37,299 nucleotides of DNA from Stramenopiles sp. TOSAG23-2 (lineage: Eukaryota; Sar), in the NCBI GenBank assembly GCA_900128395.1, contig LT649328.1, positions 1-37,299 of the forward strand, in the 5' to 3' direction. Below are positions 28,705-37,299 of the stretch, piece by piece. Position 1 is the stretch's first letter. Every line of letters starts with the position of its first letter. The position numbers and the translations under genes are program-made. The notes under the pieces were generated by a model. That model was not told where the DNA came from and ran no database searches. It saw only the letters and a program-made list of their open reading frames with translations.

Positions 28705-29487
28705 ATGTTTAAAAAACGAAAAAGAAAACGTACAAATTTAAGAAAAAAAATTGAACATAATGAAGAAGATAATAATAATTATAATAAAAATAGTGATGAT
28801 AATGAGGATAATGTAGATTTATTAAAAATCTATACGGGAAAGAATAATAATAATAGTATGATAATGAATAAGAAAGGAATCAATGCATCGACCGCGGGGA
28901 GTAAAAAATTAAAACATGGACTAGGTTTAGATATGAAATCAAACTGGAACAACAACGACAACAATAATAACAATAATAGTGAGGACGACGATAATAATCA
29001 TGTAACAAATAATAATAGTAATAAATTTGAACCAGAATTAAACACAACAAAAGAAGCAAAAAAACCAAAAATATTATCTAAATTTGGTCCAATGTCCGCA
29101 CCAAAAAATGTTAGAGTCACGACAATAATTGATTACCAACAAGACGTATGTAAAGATTTTAAAGAAACAGGGTTTTGTGGTTTTGGAGATACATGTATAT
29201 ATTTACACGATCGAGAAAGTTTTTCTAAAAAAGTAGTTCCACGAGATCGTGAATGGGAAGTTTTAGGTGGCAAAACCAAAAAGAAAAAAACTACAATATT
29301 ATTTGGTGGAAATGCATCATCACTTCGAGCTACTAGTAATCCGCACATGGCTGCTGCAGCTGCTGTGAAAGAAAAAAATGATGGAAACGATGGTGGTGGT
29401 GGTGGTGATGATGCAGAAAAAGATAAGATGAACACAACAAAGATAAAAAGTAAAAGTCGATATAAAAGTGTTTATCGAGAGGATTGA
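28705..29487 (+). CDS. RNF113/Cwc24-like CCCH zinc-finger protein lacking the RING domain
   Basis: RNF113A (human) and Cwc24 (yeast) join the activated spliceosome and carry a CCCH zinc finger followed by a RING finger. Here the N-terminus is basic (KKRKRKR, 3-9), followed by Asn/Asp-rich sequence (20-110). Residues 127-170, [19 protein letters not shown] then [18 protein letters not shown] and IYLHDR, match the family closely. The zinc ligands are Cys149, Cys158, Cys164 and His168 (spacing 8-5-3). After the finger, the family normally continues into an acidic linker and a C3HC4 RING. This protein instead continues with a Lys/Gly/Ala-rich tail and stops at residue 260. No RING-like Cys/His array is present downstream before the next gene at 29711. 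Single exon, first ATG. Confidence 0.88.
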   Translation: MFKKRKRKRTNLRKKIEHNEEDNNNYNKNSDDNEDNVDLLKIYTGKNNNNSMIMNKKGINASTAGSKKLKHGLGLDMKSNWNNNDNNNNNNSEDDDNNHVTNNNSNKFEPELNTTKEAKKPKILSKFGPMSAPKNVRVTTIIDYQQDVCKDFKETGFCGFGDTCIYLHDRESFSKKVVPRDREWEVLGGKTKKKKTTILFGGNASSLRATSNPHMAAAAAVKEKNDGNDGGGGGDDAEKDKMNTTKIKSKSRYKSVYRED

Positions 29488-29710
29488 TTGAAATAGACTA
29501 TGATATTGGAAAATTGATACGAGCATTTTAGCATTTTTAAATTTTTTATAAGAAAAAACACCCAGAGAAGAGCAGCAGTGTTTTAATTACGACACACGTA
29601 ATATAAAAAAAGAGTATATATAGAAAAAATCTACCAAGACAAAGTATTTTAATTTTACCAAAACATTCGTAAATTATTCGTATAATAAAATACGACATGC
29701 ACCCCCTTTA

Positions 29711-32700
29711 TTATTCAAAATCATCACCATAATCATCACCTGTACTAGTAATACTTTCGCCTAATTTAATTGGCGAGCCTTGTGTACTATCTTCAAAATC
29801 ATCACCATAATCATCTGAAATGGTAGATGGTTTACTATCTAATATTTTACTTTCTTCTTCTCTAATTTGAGACGATTCAAAACCATCATCGCCATAATCA
29901 TCTTCATCATCTTCTTCAATAATACTATCAGACATAATTTTACTACTTTCTTTTGATTTTGTACCTTCCTCTTCTACCACATTATCAGAAATTACATTGG
30001 AATTTTCTTCTTCAAAATCATCATCAAAATCATCATCTCCATATTCATCAACAGATGTAAGTGATTTTTCAGATAATAATTTTGCTGCTTGTTCCTCTTC
30101 CGCTTCCTTTTTTGCACGAGCTTCTGCAGCTTCTTTCTTCTGTTTCTTTTGCAATTCAGCCTGTTTCTTCCTTTCTGCTTCTAGTTGTTCTTGTTTAGCG
30201 GCTTCTGCCATATGAGCTTCTTCTACTTGTTTTTGCCGTTTTATTTCTTCCAACCGTTTGCGCTCTTCCTCTTCTTGCTTTTTCAATTGTTCTAATTTTT
30301 CTTGTTCCGCTTTTAATTTTGCTTGTTGCTCTTGCTCCTTTGCCTGCGCTTCCTCGGCTTCTTTTTTCTCGGCTTCTAATTTTAATTTCATTTCTTCTTT
30401 TTTCTTTTCCTCTTCCTCCAATCGTTCTTTTTCTTTTTTAGCAGCTTCTTCATCAGCAATGCGTTGCTTCTCTGCAGCTTCTTTTGCCAATCGCTCATCT
30501 TCTATTCGTTTTAATTCCTCTTGTTTCTTTCGTTCTTCTTCTTCTTTTCGTGCTTTTTCCTCTGCTTCCTTCTTCGCCTTTTCAGCAGCTAGTTTTTCTT
30601 CCTCTTTCCGTTTTTCTTCTGCTACACGTTGACGTTCTATTTCCGCTAAACGTGCTTCTTCCGCTGCTTTTTCCTTTGCAATACGTTCGTCTTCTAAACG
30701 TTTTGCTTCAGCTGCACGTTCTGCTTCTTCTTTTTCTTTTTGCATACGAACTTTTTCCAATTCTTCACGTTCTTTCCTTTCCCGTTCTAAACGTGCCTCT
30801 AATTCCTTTGCTTCCTTCTGAACTCGTTTCAACTCTTTTTGCTCTTCGAGTTTTTTTCGTTGAGCTTCTTCTTTTTGAATTTTATATTTATCCTCCTCTA
30901 ATCGTTTTTTCATTCGATCCTCGATGGATTGAGAAAACACAGTTCCTGTAGCATTTGGAGAAACAATCTGTATAGGATATGGACCTTCATCAGTCAACCA
31001 TGTTGCAACTTTATTTGCCAATTTCATGCGATGGCCTGGCTGTAACAAACGTTTATATTTTTTACCACATGCTAATTTCAAATCTTCATAGTCTAATTCA
31101 ATTACATGTTTCTTTCCACTTTCCTCTTCCTTTGCTTCAAATGCCAATGCTTCTAAAGGCAAATCATATACGGTGACAAAATACAATTGTTCTTTTAAAC
31201 CAATATTCAAACTACATAAAACATCACGTCCCATAAATGCTAATTGCTCCTGACTCGATGTATTACTTTGATTTTGTTTCATTGAATTTATCCTTTGTTC
31301 ATGATTCATGCCAACACTACTAGCTGCAGATTGTTTTCCACTATCACCACGTTGACTACGTGAATCAGGCCGCTTACTCATTTTTTGAGAACCTGGCCTA
31401 CCACTACTGAAATGCTCTTGTGGAGGTGGTTGTGCTAAGCTACCTTTTTCATTTTGCATCGATGATTTTTTAGATACCACTTCATCATTTTCAAATTCAT
31501 CTTCGTAATTATCTTCCTCGTAATTTTCTTCCTCTTTTGATGCTTTCTGCTCATCTTGGTGTGCCACCGCCGATGTATTAGTATTGGATGATGCAATTGT
31601 ATTGCTATCATTCGATATTTGCTGTTGTTGCGATGATGCTTTGCTTCCTCCACTTTTTTGTTTAAAAGCCCCCCCGCCGCCGCCACCACCACCTTTCCTA
31701 TGGCTTTTCTTGCCTTTGTTAACACGGCCTAAGCCATCTCCAACATATCGTTGAGGTTCATTTGGTCCACCAAATGCATTCTCCAATAAATCATTTGGAT
31801 CGTCTGCACCTTCAAAATCATCTTTATATACATTGCCTTCACCACTACTTAAACTGGCATTACCATCCTCAACAAAGCCATCACTATATACATCGTCATC
31901 ATCTTCCTCAATATCATCACTATATTCCTCTTCGTAATCATCGCTACGACCATATTCATCATCGTATCTATCATCACGACTTCGGATATCACTGCTATAT
32001 TCATCACTACCATATGAATTGCTCCATTCACCACCACTTTCCTCACTACGATAATCATCCGTAACATCACTATCATAACGATCATCATCTGAGCGATATT
32101 GACCACGGCCACGACGACCATCGTATTCATCATCATCACGTTGCATTCCACCAGGTGTTTTTAATCTTAACGCTTCAGCACCTTCTGCTCCTAACCATTC
32201 CATATATTGTGGCCGACTACGAACAATTTGCAATGCCCATGCACACAATGCTGCGGCAGCCATACTTGTTTGGTCTAATAATTCAGGATCAAAATTATCA
32301 TTACATAAAAATGGCTGCAAGGCCCTAATTTTAAAACGTGGAATATTTGTCCCACGGAACGATCTTAAACGATGTAAAAAGTGATCTACATCTGCTATAC
32401 TACGACGTAGAGACGTCCAACTTAAATCTTCAGGTACACTTTCTCCAGGACTCAACAAGATCATAACAGTTGCACTAACTAATACAATTGCAGGTGGGGG
32501 GTTTGTCAATGCTGCCAATGCAACAATTTCTTTTCTGGACAATGCATCTTTTCTCGCTGCACGCGTTTGCCTTCTGCGCCTAGTCTCTGCTAATTTCATT
32601 TCCCTTTGTCGCATATGCATCTGTTCTGCATCAATATATGCAGCGCCAGATTCACCACGGCGGCTGCCTTTTTTCTGAGAGACACCACCACCTAACATAT

Positions 32701-34486
32701 TTGGCATTGATTGTGAATTTTTCTTATTTTTTTCCATGCGTTTCTTCTTTCGTTTATTTTTTTTCAATTTTCCCATGCGCCCTGTAGCAGCATTTTCCGG
32801 CCATGCACTTGTTTCCAAACTACGTGCCAAAGCTTCCATTTGATATTTTGCCTGTTCTTGCCATGATAATCGTGAACGTTGTCGTGGGTTTCCACCACCA
32901 CGTGTAAACGTGGTACCCAATGAACTATTTTGCTCATCTACCATCATTTGTATCTCCCCGCGTGAATTTGGAGGATACAATTGACCCATTGATAGATATG
33001 TACCCATTCCACCAGCAGGGGAACTTGGCCCTCTTCGTTTACTACCTTGGCTGGAACTACCAATTCTTGCATTCATCAACGGATGTAAACGTCCACCAGA
33101 TGGTACATCACGTCTACGTTGAAACATTGCACCACTGCCTTGGCGCATGTTGGTAGAAGAAGATGCACTGATCGCGCCACGGCTACCACCTTGTGTACCA
33201 GGGCGCAGCATACCTGCTGGTGGTTGTAAATTCGTGGCTTCCAGCTGCTCTTCTTGTCCACGTCGTTGATCTGACCTTGCACTGCTATTTCTAGATCTAT
33301 TGCCACCACGACTATTACCTTTTTGTCGATCTCGTCTTCTTCTTCTACGTTCTCGTTTTTCCTCACGAATCAATACCCATGCCATCGCTTGTACGTGTTC
33401 CTCATCTCGTTTCTGTTGCATTTCTCTTTGAATTTGTGGTGACAATGGCGTTTGTGGTTGAGGCGATTTGCTCCCATTCTCGCTAGTTTTTGCATTGGGA
33501 GATTTGTTATTTGAATCATTATTATTATTATTACTACTACTGTTATTATTATTATTATTATTATTAACGCCTCTGGAAGGTGGAGGCCTTGGAATCATAT
33601 CTAGATTCTGTGGCATCATGAATGGATTATGTACCATCGTATCTGGATCAATGCCAAGTGCACTTACTAATGGATAAACGTCTGCTAAAAAATCTGTATC
33701 GTCGCACATTTTCAACATGTAATTAATCCCATTCCACATAAAAGGCTCTTTCCTGGCATCATCCACTGCATTACGTATACGTGTTTGTTTACGATCAGGA
33801 TCTTTCTCCCCATCATTTTCACATGCTATTTTTTCACGTTTACCAACGTCCGCTGCTAAACCATCTCGCCATAATGTAATCCCATGGACAACAGCTAACG
33901 ATGCACTACGTGTTTGAACAAGCAAATCGATCAAACCACTTCCACCAGCAATGCGAAAAGGTGTCCTATCCCCAGCCAATAAACGTTTACTAACTGCTTT
34001 TAAACGGCGAACATATCCTTCACGTACTAAAATCATTTTTAAGACTTCCATTTCCGCTCGTTTCGTTCGTTCATCTCTACCTCTACTTTTAATGTGGAAA
34101 TCCGGGGAAGCAAATGAAAATGCACTGCTATCGTGCCCCGTAGCCATGGATGTTACGCCGCGACCTGGTCTAGATGGCTGCTCAATTAATTGTTGCACTC
34201 GTTGTCTTTTTAATTTATTAAATAAAGACGAGGAAGTATGTGAACCTTTTTTCATTCTTTTCCTTAACTTTCGTTGTGCACTACGAAATACTTTTGAGTC
34301 GGTTATGGAACAATATTGATCATTAATTGCATTGTAATATGGTATTCTTTGTGCTGCCATTGGTGTGGATGATCTCCATCCACATTCACGTGCACGTACC
34401 ATTTGTTTCTTTAATTCTTTATTCATTAAACGTCTTTGTGACGAAGTTAATGATTCCCTTTGCCTATGTATATTATTAGTTGACAT
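29711..34486 (-). CDS. 1591-residue protein with dynein-stalk-like segment, long coiled coil and YxDDFE-type motifs
   Basis: Residues 1-290 are basic with helices, 300-650 low complexity (Asn, Ser, Gly, Arg). Residues 651-755 resemble the part of dynein heavy chain around the stalk: ALTNPPPAIVLVSATVMILL (658-677), a Trp-led helix, RGTNIPRFKIRALQPFL (710-726) and NDNFDPELLDQTSMAAAALCAWALQIV (728-754), like the dynein pattern of NP-F-P-E followed by A-x-LC-W. No AAA motor is present. Residues 783-1000 are acidic with repeated YxDDxE-like motifs, 1085-1172 a small strand-rich domain (FVTVYDLPLEALAF), 1185-1474 a continuous Glu/Lys/Arg coiled coil, and 1475-1591 an acidic tail repeating DEYGDDDF/DDYGDDFE. 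I infer a cytoskeletal, probably axonemal or basal-body protein. Single exon, ATG at 34484-34486. Confidence 0.8.
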   Translation of the reverse strand: MSTNNIHRQRESLTSSQRRLMNKELKKQMVRARECGWRSSTPMAAQRIPYYNAINDQYCSITDSKVFRSAQRKLRKRMKKGSHTSSSLFNKLKRQRVQQLIEQPSRPGRGVTSMATGHDSSAFSFASPDFHIKSRGRDERTKRAEMEVLKMILVREGYVRRLKAVSKRLLAGDRTPFRIAGGSGLIDLLVQTRSASLAVVHGITLWRDGLAADVGKREKIACENDGEKDPDRKQTRIRNAVDDARKEPFMWNGINYMLKMCDDTDFLADVYPLVSALGIDPDTMVHNPFMMPQNLDMIPRPPPSRGVNNNNNNNNSSSNNNNNDSNNKSPNAKTSENGSKSPQPQTPLSPQIQREMQQKRDEEHVQAMAWVLIREEKRERRRRRRDRQKGNSRGGNRSRNSSARSDQRRGQEEQLEATNLQPPAGMLRPGTQGGSRGAISASSSTNMRQGSGAMFQRRRDVPSGGRLHPLMNARIGSSSQGSKRRGPSSPAGGMGTYLSMGQLYPPNSRGEIQMMVDEQNSSLGTTFTRGGGNPRQRSRLSWQEQAKYQMEALARSLETSAWPENAATGRMGKLKKNKRKKKRMEKNKKNSQSMPNMLGGGVSQKKGSRRGESGAAYIDAEQMHMRQREMKLAETRRRRQTRAARKDALSRKEIVALAALTNPPPAIVLVSATVMILLSPGESVPEDLSWTSLRRSIADVDHFLHRLRSFRGTNIPRFKIRALQPFLCNDNFDPELLDQTSMAAAALCAWALQIVRSRPQYMEWLGAEGAEALRLKTPGGMQRDDDEYDGRRGRGQYRSDDDRYDSDVTDDYRSEESGGEWSNSYGSDEYSSDIRSRDDRYDDEYGRSDDYEEEYSDDIEEDDDDVYSDGFVEDGNASLSSGEGNVYKDDFEGADDPNDLLENAFGGPNEPQRYVGDGLGRVNKGKKSHRKGGGGGGGGAFKQKSGGSKASSQQQQISNDSNTIASSNTNTSAVAHQDEQKASKEEENYEEDNYEDEFENDEVVSKKSSMQNEKGSLAQPPPQEHFSSGRPGSQKMSKRPDSRSQRGDSGKQSAASSVGMNHEQRINSMKQNQSNTSSQEQLAFMGRDVLCSLNIGLKEQLYFVTVYDLPLEALAFEAKEEESGKKHVIELDYEDLKLACGKKYKRLLQPGHRMKLANKVATWLTDEGPYPIQIVSPNATGTVFSQSIEDRMKKRLEEDKYKIQKEEAQRKKLEEQKELKRVQKEAKELEARLERERKEREELEKVRMQKEKEEAERAAEAKRLEDERIAKEKAAEEARLAEIERQRVAEEKRKEEEKLAAEKAKKEAEEKARKEEEERKKQEELKRIEDERLAKEAAEKQRIADEEAAKKEKERLEEEEKKKEEMKLKLEAEKKEAEEAQAKEQEQQAKLKAEQEKLEQLKKQEEEERKRLEEIKRQKQVEEAHMAEAAKQEQLEAERKKQAELQKKQKKEAAEARAKKEAEEEQAAKLLSEKSLTSVDEYGDDDFDDDFEEENSNVISDNVVEEEGTKSKESSKIMSDSIIEEDDEDDYGDDGFESSQIREEESKILDSKPSTISDDYGDDFEDSTQGSPIKLGESITSTGDDYGDDFE

Positions 34487-34798
34487 GTTCTATTTTATTA
34501 TTTAATTATATTATATAAATAAAAAAAATATTAATAATATTAGAAGAATGATGTTTGTCTATCACTAACCAACCAGCTAAATTGTATACCTGTGTATATA
34601 TATACGATTGAAAACACTATTTCCTGTAATGATTCTTTTTCCTGAAAAGAGGTTTAAAAAAAAAAATAAAAAATGGAACAAGAAAGGGATAATTATATAT
34701 ACTACTCTATCTTGCCCAAAGGCTTGCCTTCCTTCAGATATATTTGTACACGTTATAAATGTAGTATTTACAATAAATATATATATTTTTATTATTTT
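34487..34798. other. short AT-rich spacer
   Basis: The 312-bp spacer separates the start of the 1591-residue protein gene and the end of a probable small spliced gene on the same strand. It holds A- and T-rich tracts, a TATATATA tract at 34594-34602 and no protein-like frame of its own. The rightward open frame at 34608-34940 is mainly AT-driven sequence plus the antisense of the small gene's last exon. Confidence 0.4.
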
Positions 34799-35309
34799 TT
34801 ATTTTATTACTGCATATGTCCATGTTAATTTTTGGCACCAAACCTGGCAAACCCAACGATCAAATGATGTAAGTGTTGTTTTTTTGCAAGCTCCAACTGA
34901 TTTGCATGCATTTCGTACTTGTATCGCCTATCTGTATTAAAGTAAAGAATAATTACCTATCAATTATGATTTACTAGGTACATACCATTACTAGCAAATA
35001 AGCGTGTGCAAGCTGGTAATATTCTTCCAGTTCATTATCATCGACATTTTTTATGAAAGTGTACCAGGTATGATACTGTGTACTGGACATCAATAAATTA
35101 AAATGATAGACATCAGATAATTGATTGATACCATATTCTACACCAAGAATGCCAGGAATGCTGGATGATACGAATCGTACAAATAAAGTAACAATAAATA
35201 TCTTATACTTAAACAAAATAATAATGTACCTACTCGTATTATAATTTAATCTTAAATTATTACCATACATATACACCCATATACAATTTTCGATGTAGTT
35301 CGTATGCAT
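34799..35309 (-). CDS. probable small two-exon gene, function unknown
   Basis: The first exon (35309 down to 34986) ends ...AYLLVM at a GTATGT donor. A 58-bp intron (34985 to 34928) ends in TAG, and the second exon (34927 to 34799) reads AIQVRNACKSVGACKKTTLT then SFDRWVCQVWCQKLTWTYAVIK before TAA. The junction is in phase 0. The joined protein would have 150 residues. The portion from about residue 55 on (EYGINQLSDVYHFNLLMSS..., then the Cys/Trp-rich second exon) has normal protein composition, while the first 50 residues look AT-driven and could be an intron with its acceptor at CATCCAG (ending 35161) or GGTGTAG. The inferred start lies only 33 bp beyond the stop of the KH gene. I recognise no family. 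Confidence 0.4.
34928..34985 (-). other. probable 58-bp intron
   Basis: Coding-strand donor GTATGT and acceptor GATAG. Without splicing the frame stops within four codons of the donor, and with splicing it continues for 42 residues of plausible sequence. No transcript evidence is available here. Confidence 0.45.
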
Positions 35310-35342
35310 TTTTTTTTTAAAATAAACACAAGGGGATCCTTT

Positions 35343-37298
35343 TTATGTCTTTTGTTTCTGCATTAAATATTGATCATAATGTTGTTTTGTATATCCATTT
35401 TTAATCGCTTCTTCTGGATTTGCTTCATAATATCGTGCCCATTGTTCTGCAATTGCATCTGCATCAGCATTACTATTTGTTTCTTGCTGTTGCTGTGTGG
35501 CATCGTTACTGTTATTATTTTGTTGTTGTTGTTGTTGTTCATTTTGATTCACATTTGTAACATTATTCACATTGCTATAGTTATCATTATTTCCCTTTTC
35601 ATGATTATTAGTACCATTTGAAGTATTTGTTGGTGTTGTTGTCGTCGTAATCGTCGGTGTAGTAGTGGTAGTAGTAGTAGTGGCTGCCATTGATGATGTA
35701 GCAGCTGCTGCTATTGCTGCTGCTTTTTCTTCATCTTGTTTTTGATAATATAAAACCCATTGCTGACGATATGGATTATTCGGATCAAGATTTCTCTCAC
35801 GTTCAGGATCTTCAACTTCATTTGGATTTCCTGCTACGATTGAATTGCCTACTTGTTGTTGCTGTTGCTGCTGTTGTTGTAAAATTGCTTGTTGTGCATA
35901 ATACGCCGCCCACTGTGCTGCATATGGATTGTTTGGATTAACCGCAGCTCCACCACCACCCATCATACCCATTTGTTGATGGTGCATCATGTTATTGTTG
36001 TAATATGCTCTTGATGGATCATTTGATCTGGAACGAGATAAACGACTACGATCGCCACCAGCTAAGTCTAATGCTATTTCTTGGCTAAATGGAGATATTA
36101 TTCCTGCAATTTCCAATTTACAATTCTCAACGTTCGTTTTCAAACCGCTTATCGAGACATTTCGCATTTGACCTTTCTCTGTCGAAATTACATCTCTTTC
36201 AATATTTAACCTGACATTGAACTGATGCTTTAATCGATTAATCGTAGAACCTTGTTTGCCAATCACCCTGCCCGCATATACATTTGGTATATGAAATTTT
36301 ACAGATTCATGGCCTGCTGGTAAATTTGCATTGTTTCCGTATGTATTTTGCCTTGCTACGATTTGCTGTAACACTTTTACCATTTCATCTTGTGCAAGCT
36401 GGCAAGATTCTTCAGTAGGACCACATATCGTAATCGTGCGATATCTCATATCAGTCTCATCTGCTTGACTTGGAATATTTAAAAAAGCACCTGATACTCC
36501 ATTAATGTGGTTGATCGTACTACCACCTTTCCCGATGACCTGCCCGACCGTGTTATCTAATATACGTACTTTTTTATGAATAGGCCCACCTCGCAACACT
36601 TGTTGTTTTTGTACATTATTGTTGTTGCCGCCATGCCCCCCCATTCGTCTCATTTCACCTTCTCGTTTAAAATCCTCAATCGTTTTATTAATTAATTCTT
36701 TTGCTTTTTCAATTTTTTCTTTCGTACCACGAATTGTCAACCGGCGTCCTTGTTGCCCCGGTTGCATTTCAATGTCACGTTGCATCTGTATAGATGCACC
36801 AGATACAATTTGAAGTTCACGAATTTTTTCACCTTGACGCCCAATTATTGCACCAACTGTATTTTGTGGCACGAACATTTCCTCTAATGGATCCATTTCG
36901 TTTGGCTGTGGTAACTGATGATACGAAGCGGAAATGCCACCTGATAAACTTTGCAATTGTTCTGCTTTTACTTTATCTGGGTTTTTAATTAAATCTTCAA
37001 TCATACCTTTAGCAATATCAATTTGTGCATTTGTACCTTCCAATACAACATGGAGATCCTCTTCTGTTTCGTCGGTTCCATCTTTCGACGAACCTTTTCC
37101 ACGAACTTTTACTTCACAACCACCACTTGCAGCTCGAATACGTTTAATATTTGAACCTTTTGGACCACAAATTAAACCGACCCATTTAATATCTTTTCGT
37201 TCATTTACAGGTACATAGACTTTTTCAACTTTCATATCATTATTTGGACGTTTATTTGCATTCTTGTCGACAAAAAATAAATCGGTATCTGCACTCAA
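35343..37298 (-). CDS. four-KH-domain RNA/ssDNA-binding protein, FUBP/KSRP-like (5' end outside window)
   Basis: The frame is open to the window edge and its first codon is TTG, so the true start lies beyond it. The visible 651 residues contain four KH domains with GxxG loops: GPKG (45-48), GRQG (153-156), GKGG (256-259) and GKQG (347-350). KH1 also has the VRGKGS extension seen in SF1/STAR-type domains. After a Ser/Arg-containing linker (417-426) come three tyrosine motifs, NPYAAQWAAYYAQQ (457-470), NPYRQQWVLYYQKQ (508-521) and AEQWARYYEANPEEA near 615-630, as in the C-termini of FUBP1-3 and KSRP. Gln, Thr and Asn runs separate them. Family members bind single-stranded RNA or DNA in splicing, decay and transcription in the nucleus. 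Ends at TAA. Confidence 0.92.
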   Translation of the reverse strand: MSADTDLFFVDKNANKRPNNDMKVEKVYVPVNERKDIKWVGLICGPKGSNIKRIRAASGGCEVKVRGKGSSKDGTDETEEDLHVVLEGTNAQIDIAKGMIEDLIKNPDKVKAEQLQSLSGGISASYHQLPQPNEMDPLEEMFVPQNTVGAIIGRQGEKIRELQIVSGASIQMQRDIEMQPGQQGRRLTIRGTKEKIEKAKELINKTIEDFKREGEMRRMGGHGGNNNNVQKQQVLRGGPIHKKVRILDNTVGQVIGKGGSTINHINGVSGAFLNIPSQADETDMRYRTITICGPTEESCQLAQDEMVKVLQQIVARQNTYGNNANLPAGHESVKFHIPNVYAGRVIGKQGSTINRLKHQFNVRLNIERDVISTEKGQMRNVSISGLKTNVENCKLEIAGIISPFSQEIALDLAGGDRSRLSRSRSNDPSRAYYNNNMMHHQQMGMMGGGGAAVNPNNPYAAQWAAYYAQQAILQQQQQQQQQVGNSIVAGNPNEVEDPERERNLDPNNPYRQQWVLYYQKQDEEKAAAIAAAATSSMAATTTTTTTTPTITTTTTPTNTSNGTNNHEKGNNDNYSNVNNVTNVNQNEQQQQQQNNNSNDATQQQQETNSNADADAIAEQWARYYEANPEEAIKNGYTKQHYDQYLMQKQKT

Positions 37299-37299
37299 T

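Noticed and set aside
30258-30951. Long rightward open frames (124 and 155 residues) opposite the 1591-residue gene
   Set aside because: They are the antisense of the Glu/Lys coiled coil, giving Ser/Phe/Cys- or Leu-rich low complexity. The minus-strand frame is continuous over 4.8 kb and protein-like.
34608-34940. 110-residue rightward open frame near the right end
   Set aside because: Its right half is the antisense of the proposed second exon of the small spliced gene, and its left half is A/T-tract sequence.
1-37299. CRISPR arrays, prokaryotic operons, ribosome binding sites, rRNA or tRNA genes
   Set aside because: Nothing in the sequence supports any of these. Repeats are MITE-like or microsatellite, and gene structure is eukaryotic.

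Overview
This is an AT-rich stretch of nuclear DNA from a microbial eukaryote (protist-like). Genes are mostly uninterrupted, several proteins carry poly-Asn, poly-Gln or acidic runs written as simple-sequence DNA, and TAA, TAG and TGA all act as stops, so the code is standard. Introns occur but are rare and short: two in a GH65 glycosidase gene and one probable in a small gene near the right end, with GTAAGT or GTATGT donors and AG acceptors. COX15 and COQ5 show an aerobic mitochondrion. A protein with a dynein-stalk-like segment and repeated YxDDFE-type motifs hints at a flagellated cell (inference). I cannot place the organism further.

Layout, left to right: 3' end of an unrecognised gene (+); a 278-bp hAT-like MITE; COQ5 (+); membrane protein with CREST-like residues (-); mitochondrial SAM-domain protein (-); tail-anchor-like acidic protein (+); SGNH hydrolase with Glu at the usual His position (-); 860-aa basic protein with an FUBP-type tyrosine motif (+); iron-dependent alcohol dehydrogenase (-); GST-like protein (+); multipass membrane protein with 30 consecutive Asn (-); COX15 (+); ankyrin protein (-); GH65 glucosidase, three exons (+); ChAPs/exomer-like protein (-); RNF113/Cwc24-like zinc-finger protein without its RING (+); 1591-aa dynein-stalk-like protein (-); small spliced gene (-); 5'-truncated four-KH protein of FUBP type (-).

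Two things stand out. From the SAM gene to the dynein-stalk-like gene, thirteen consecutive genes alternate strand without exception, giving a regular series of shared 5' spacers and shared 3' spacers. The spacers hold several short non-coding inverted-repeat elements: a hAT-like MITE with a good 8-bp target duplication, a foldback element with an 85-bp tandem duplication and possible TA duplication, a family with one fuller and one partial copy, and a 206-bp element. I saw no tRNA, rRNA, CRISPR or prokaryotic operon features. The genes do not form one pathway. COQ5 and COX15 both serve the respiratory chain, and the KH and RNF113-like proteins both fit RNA processing, but they are not adjacent pairs.
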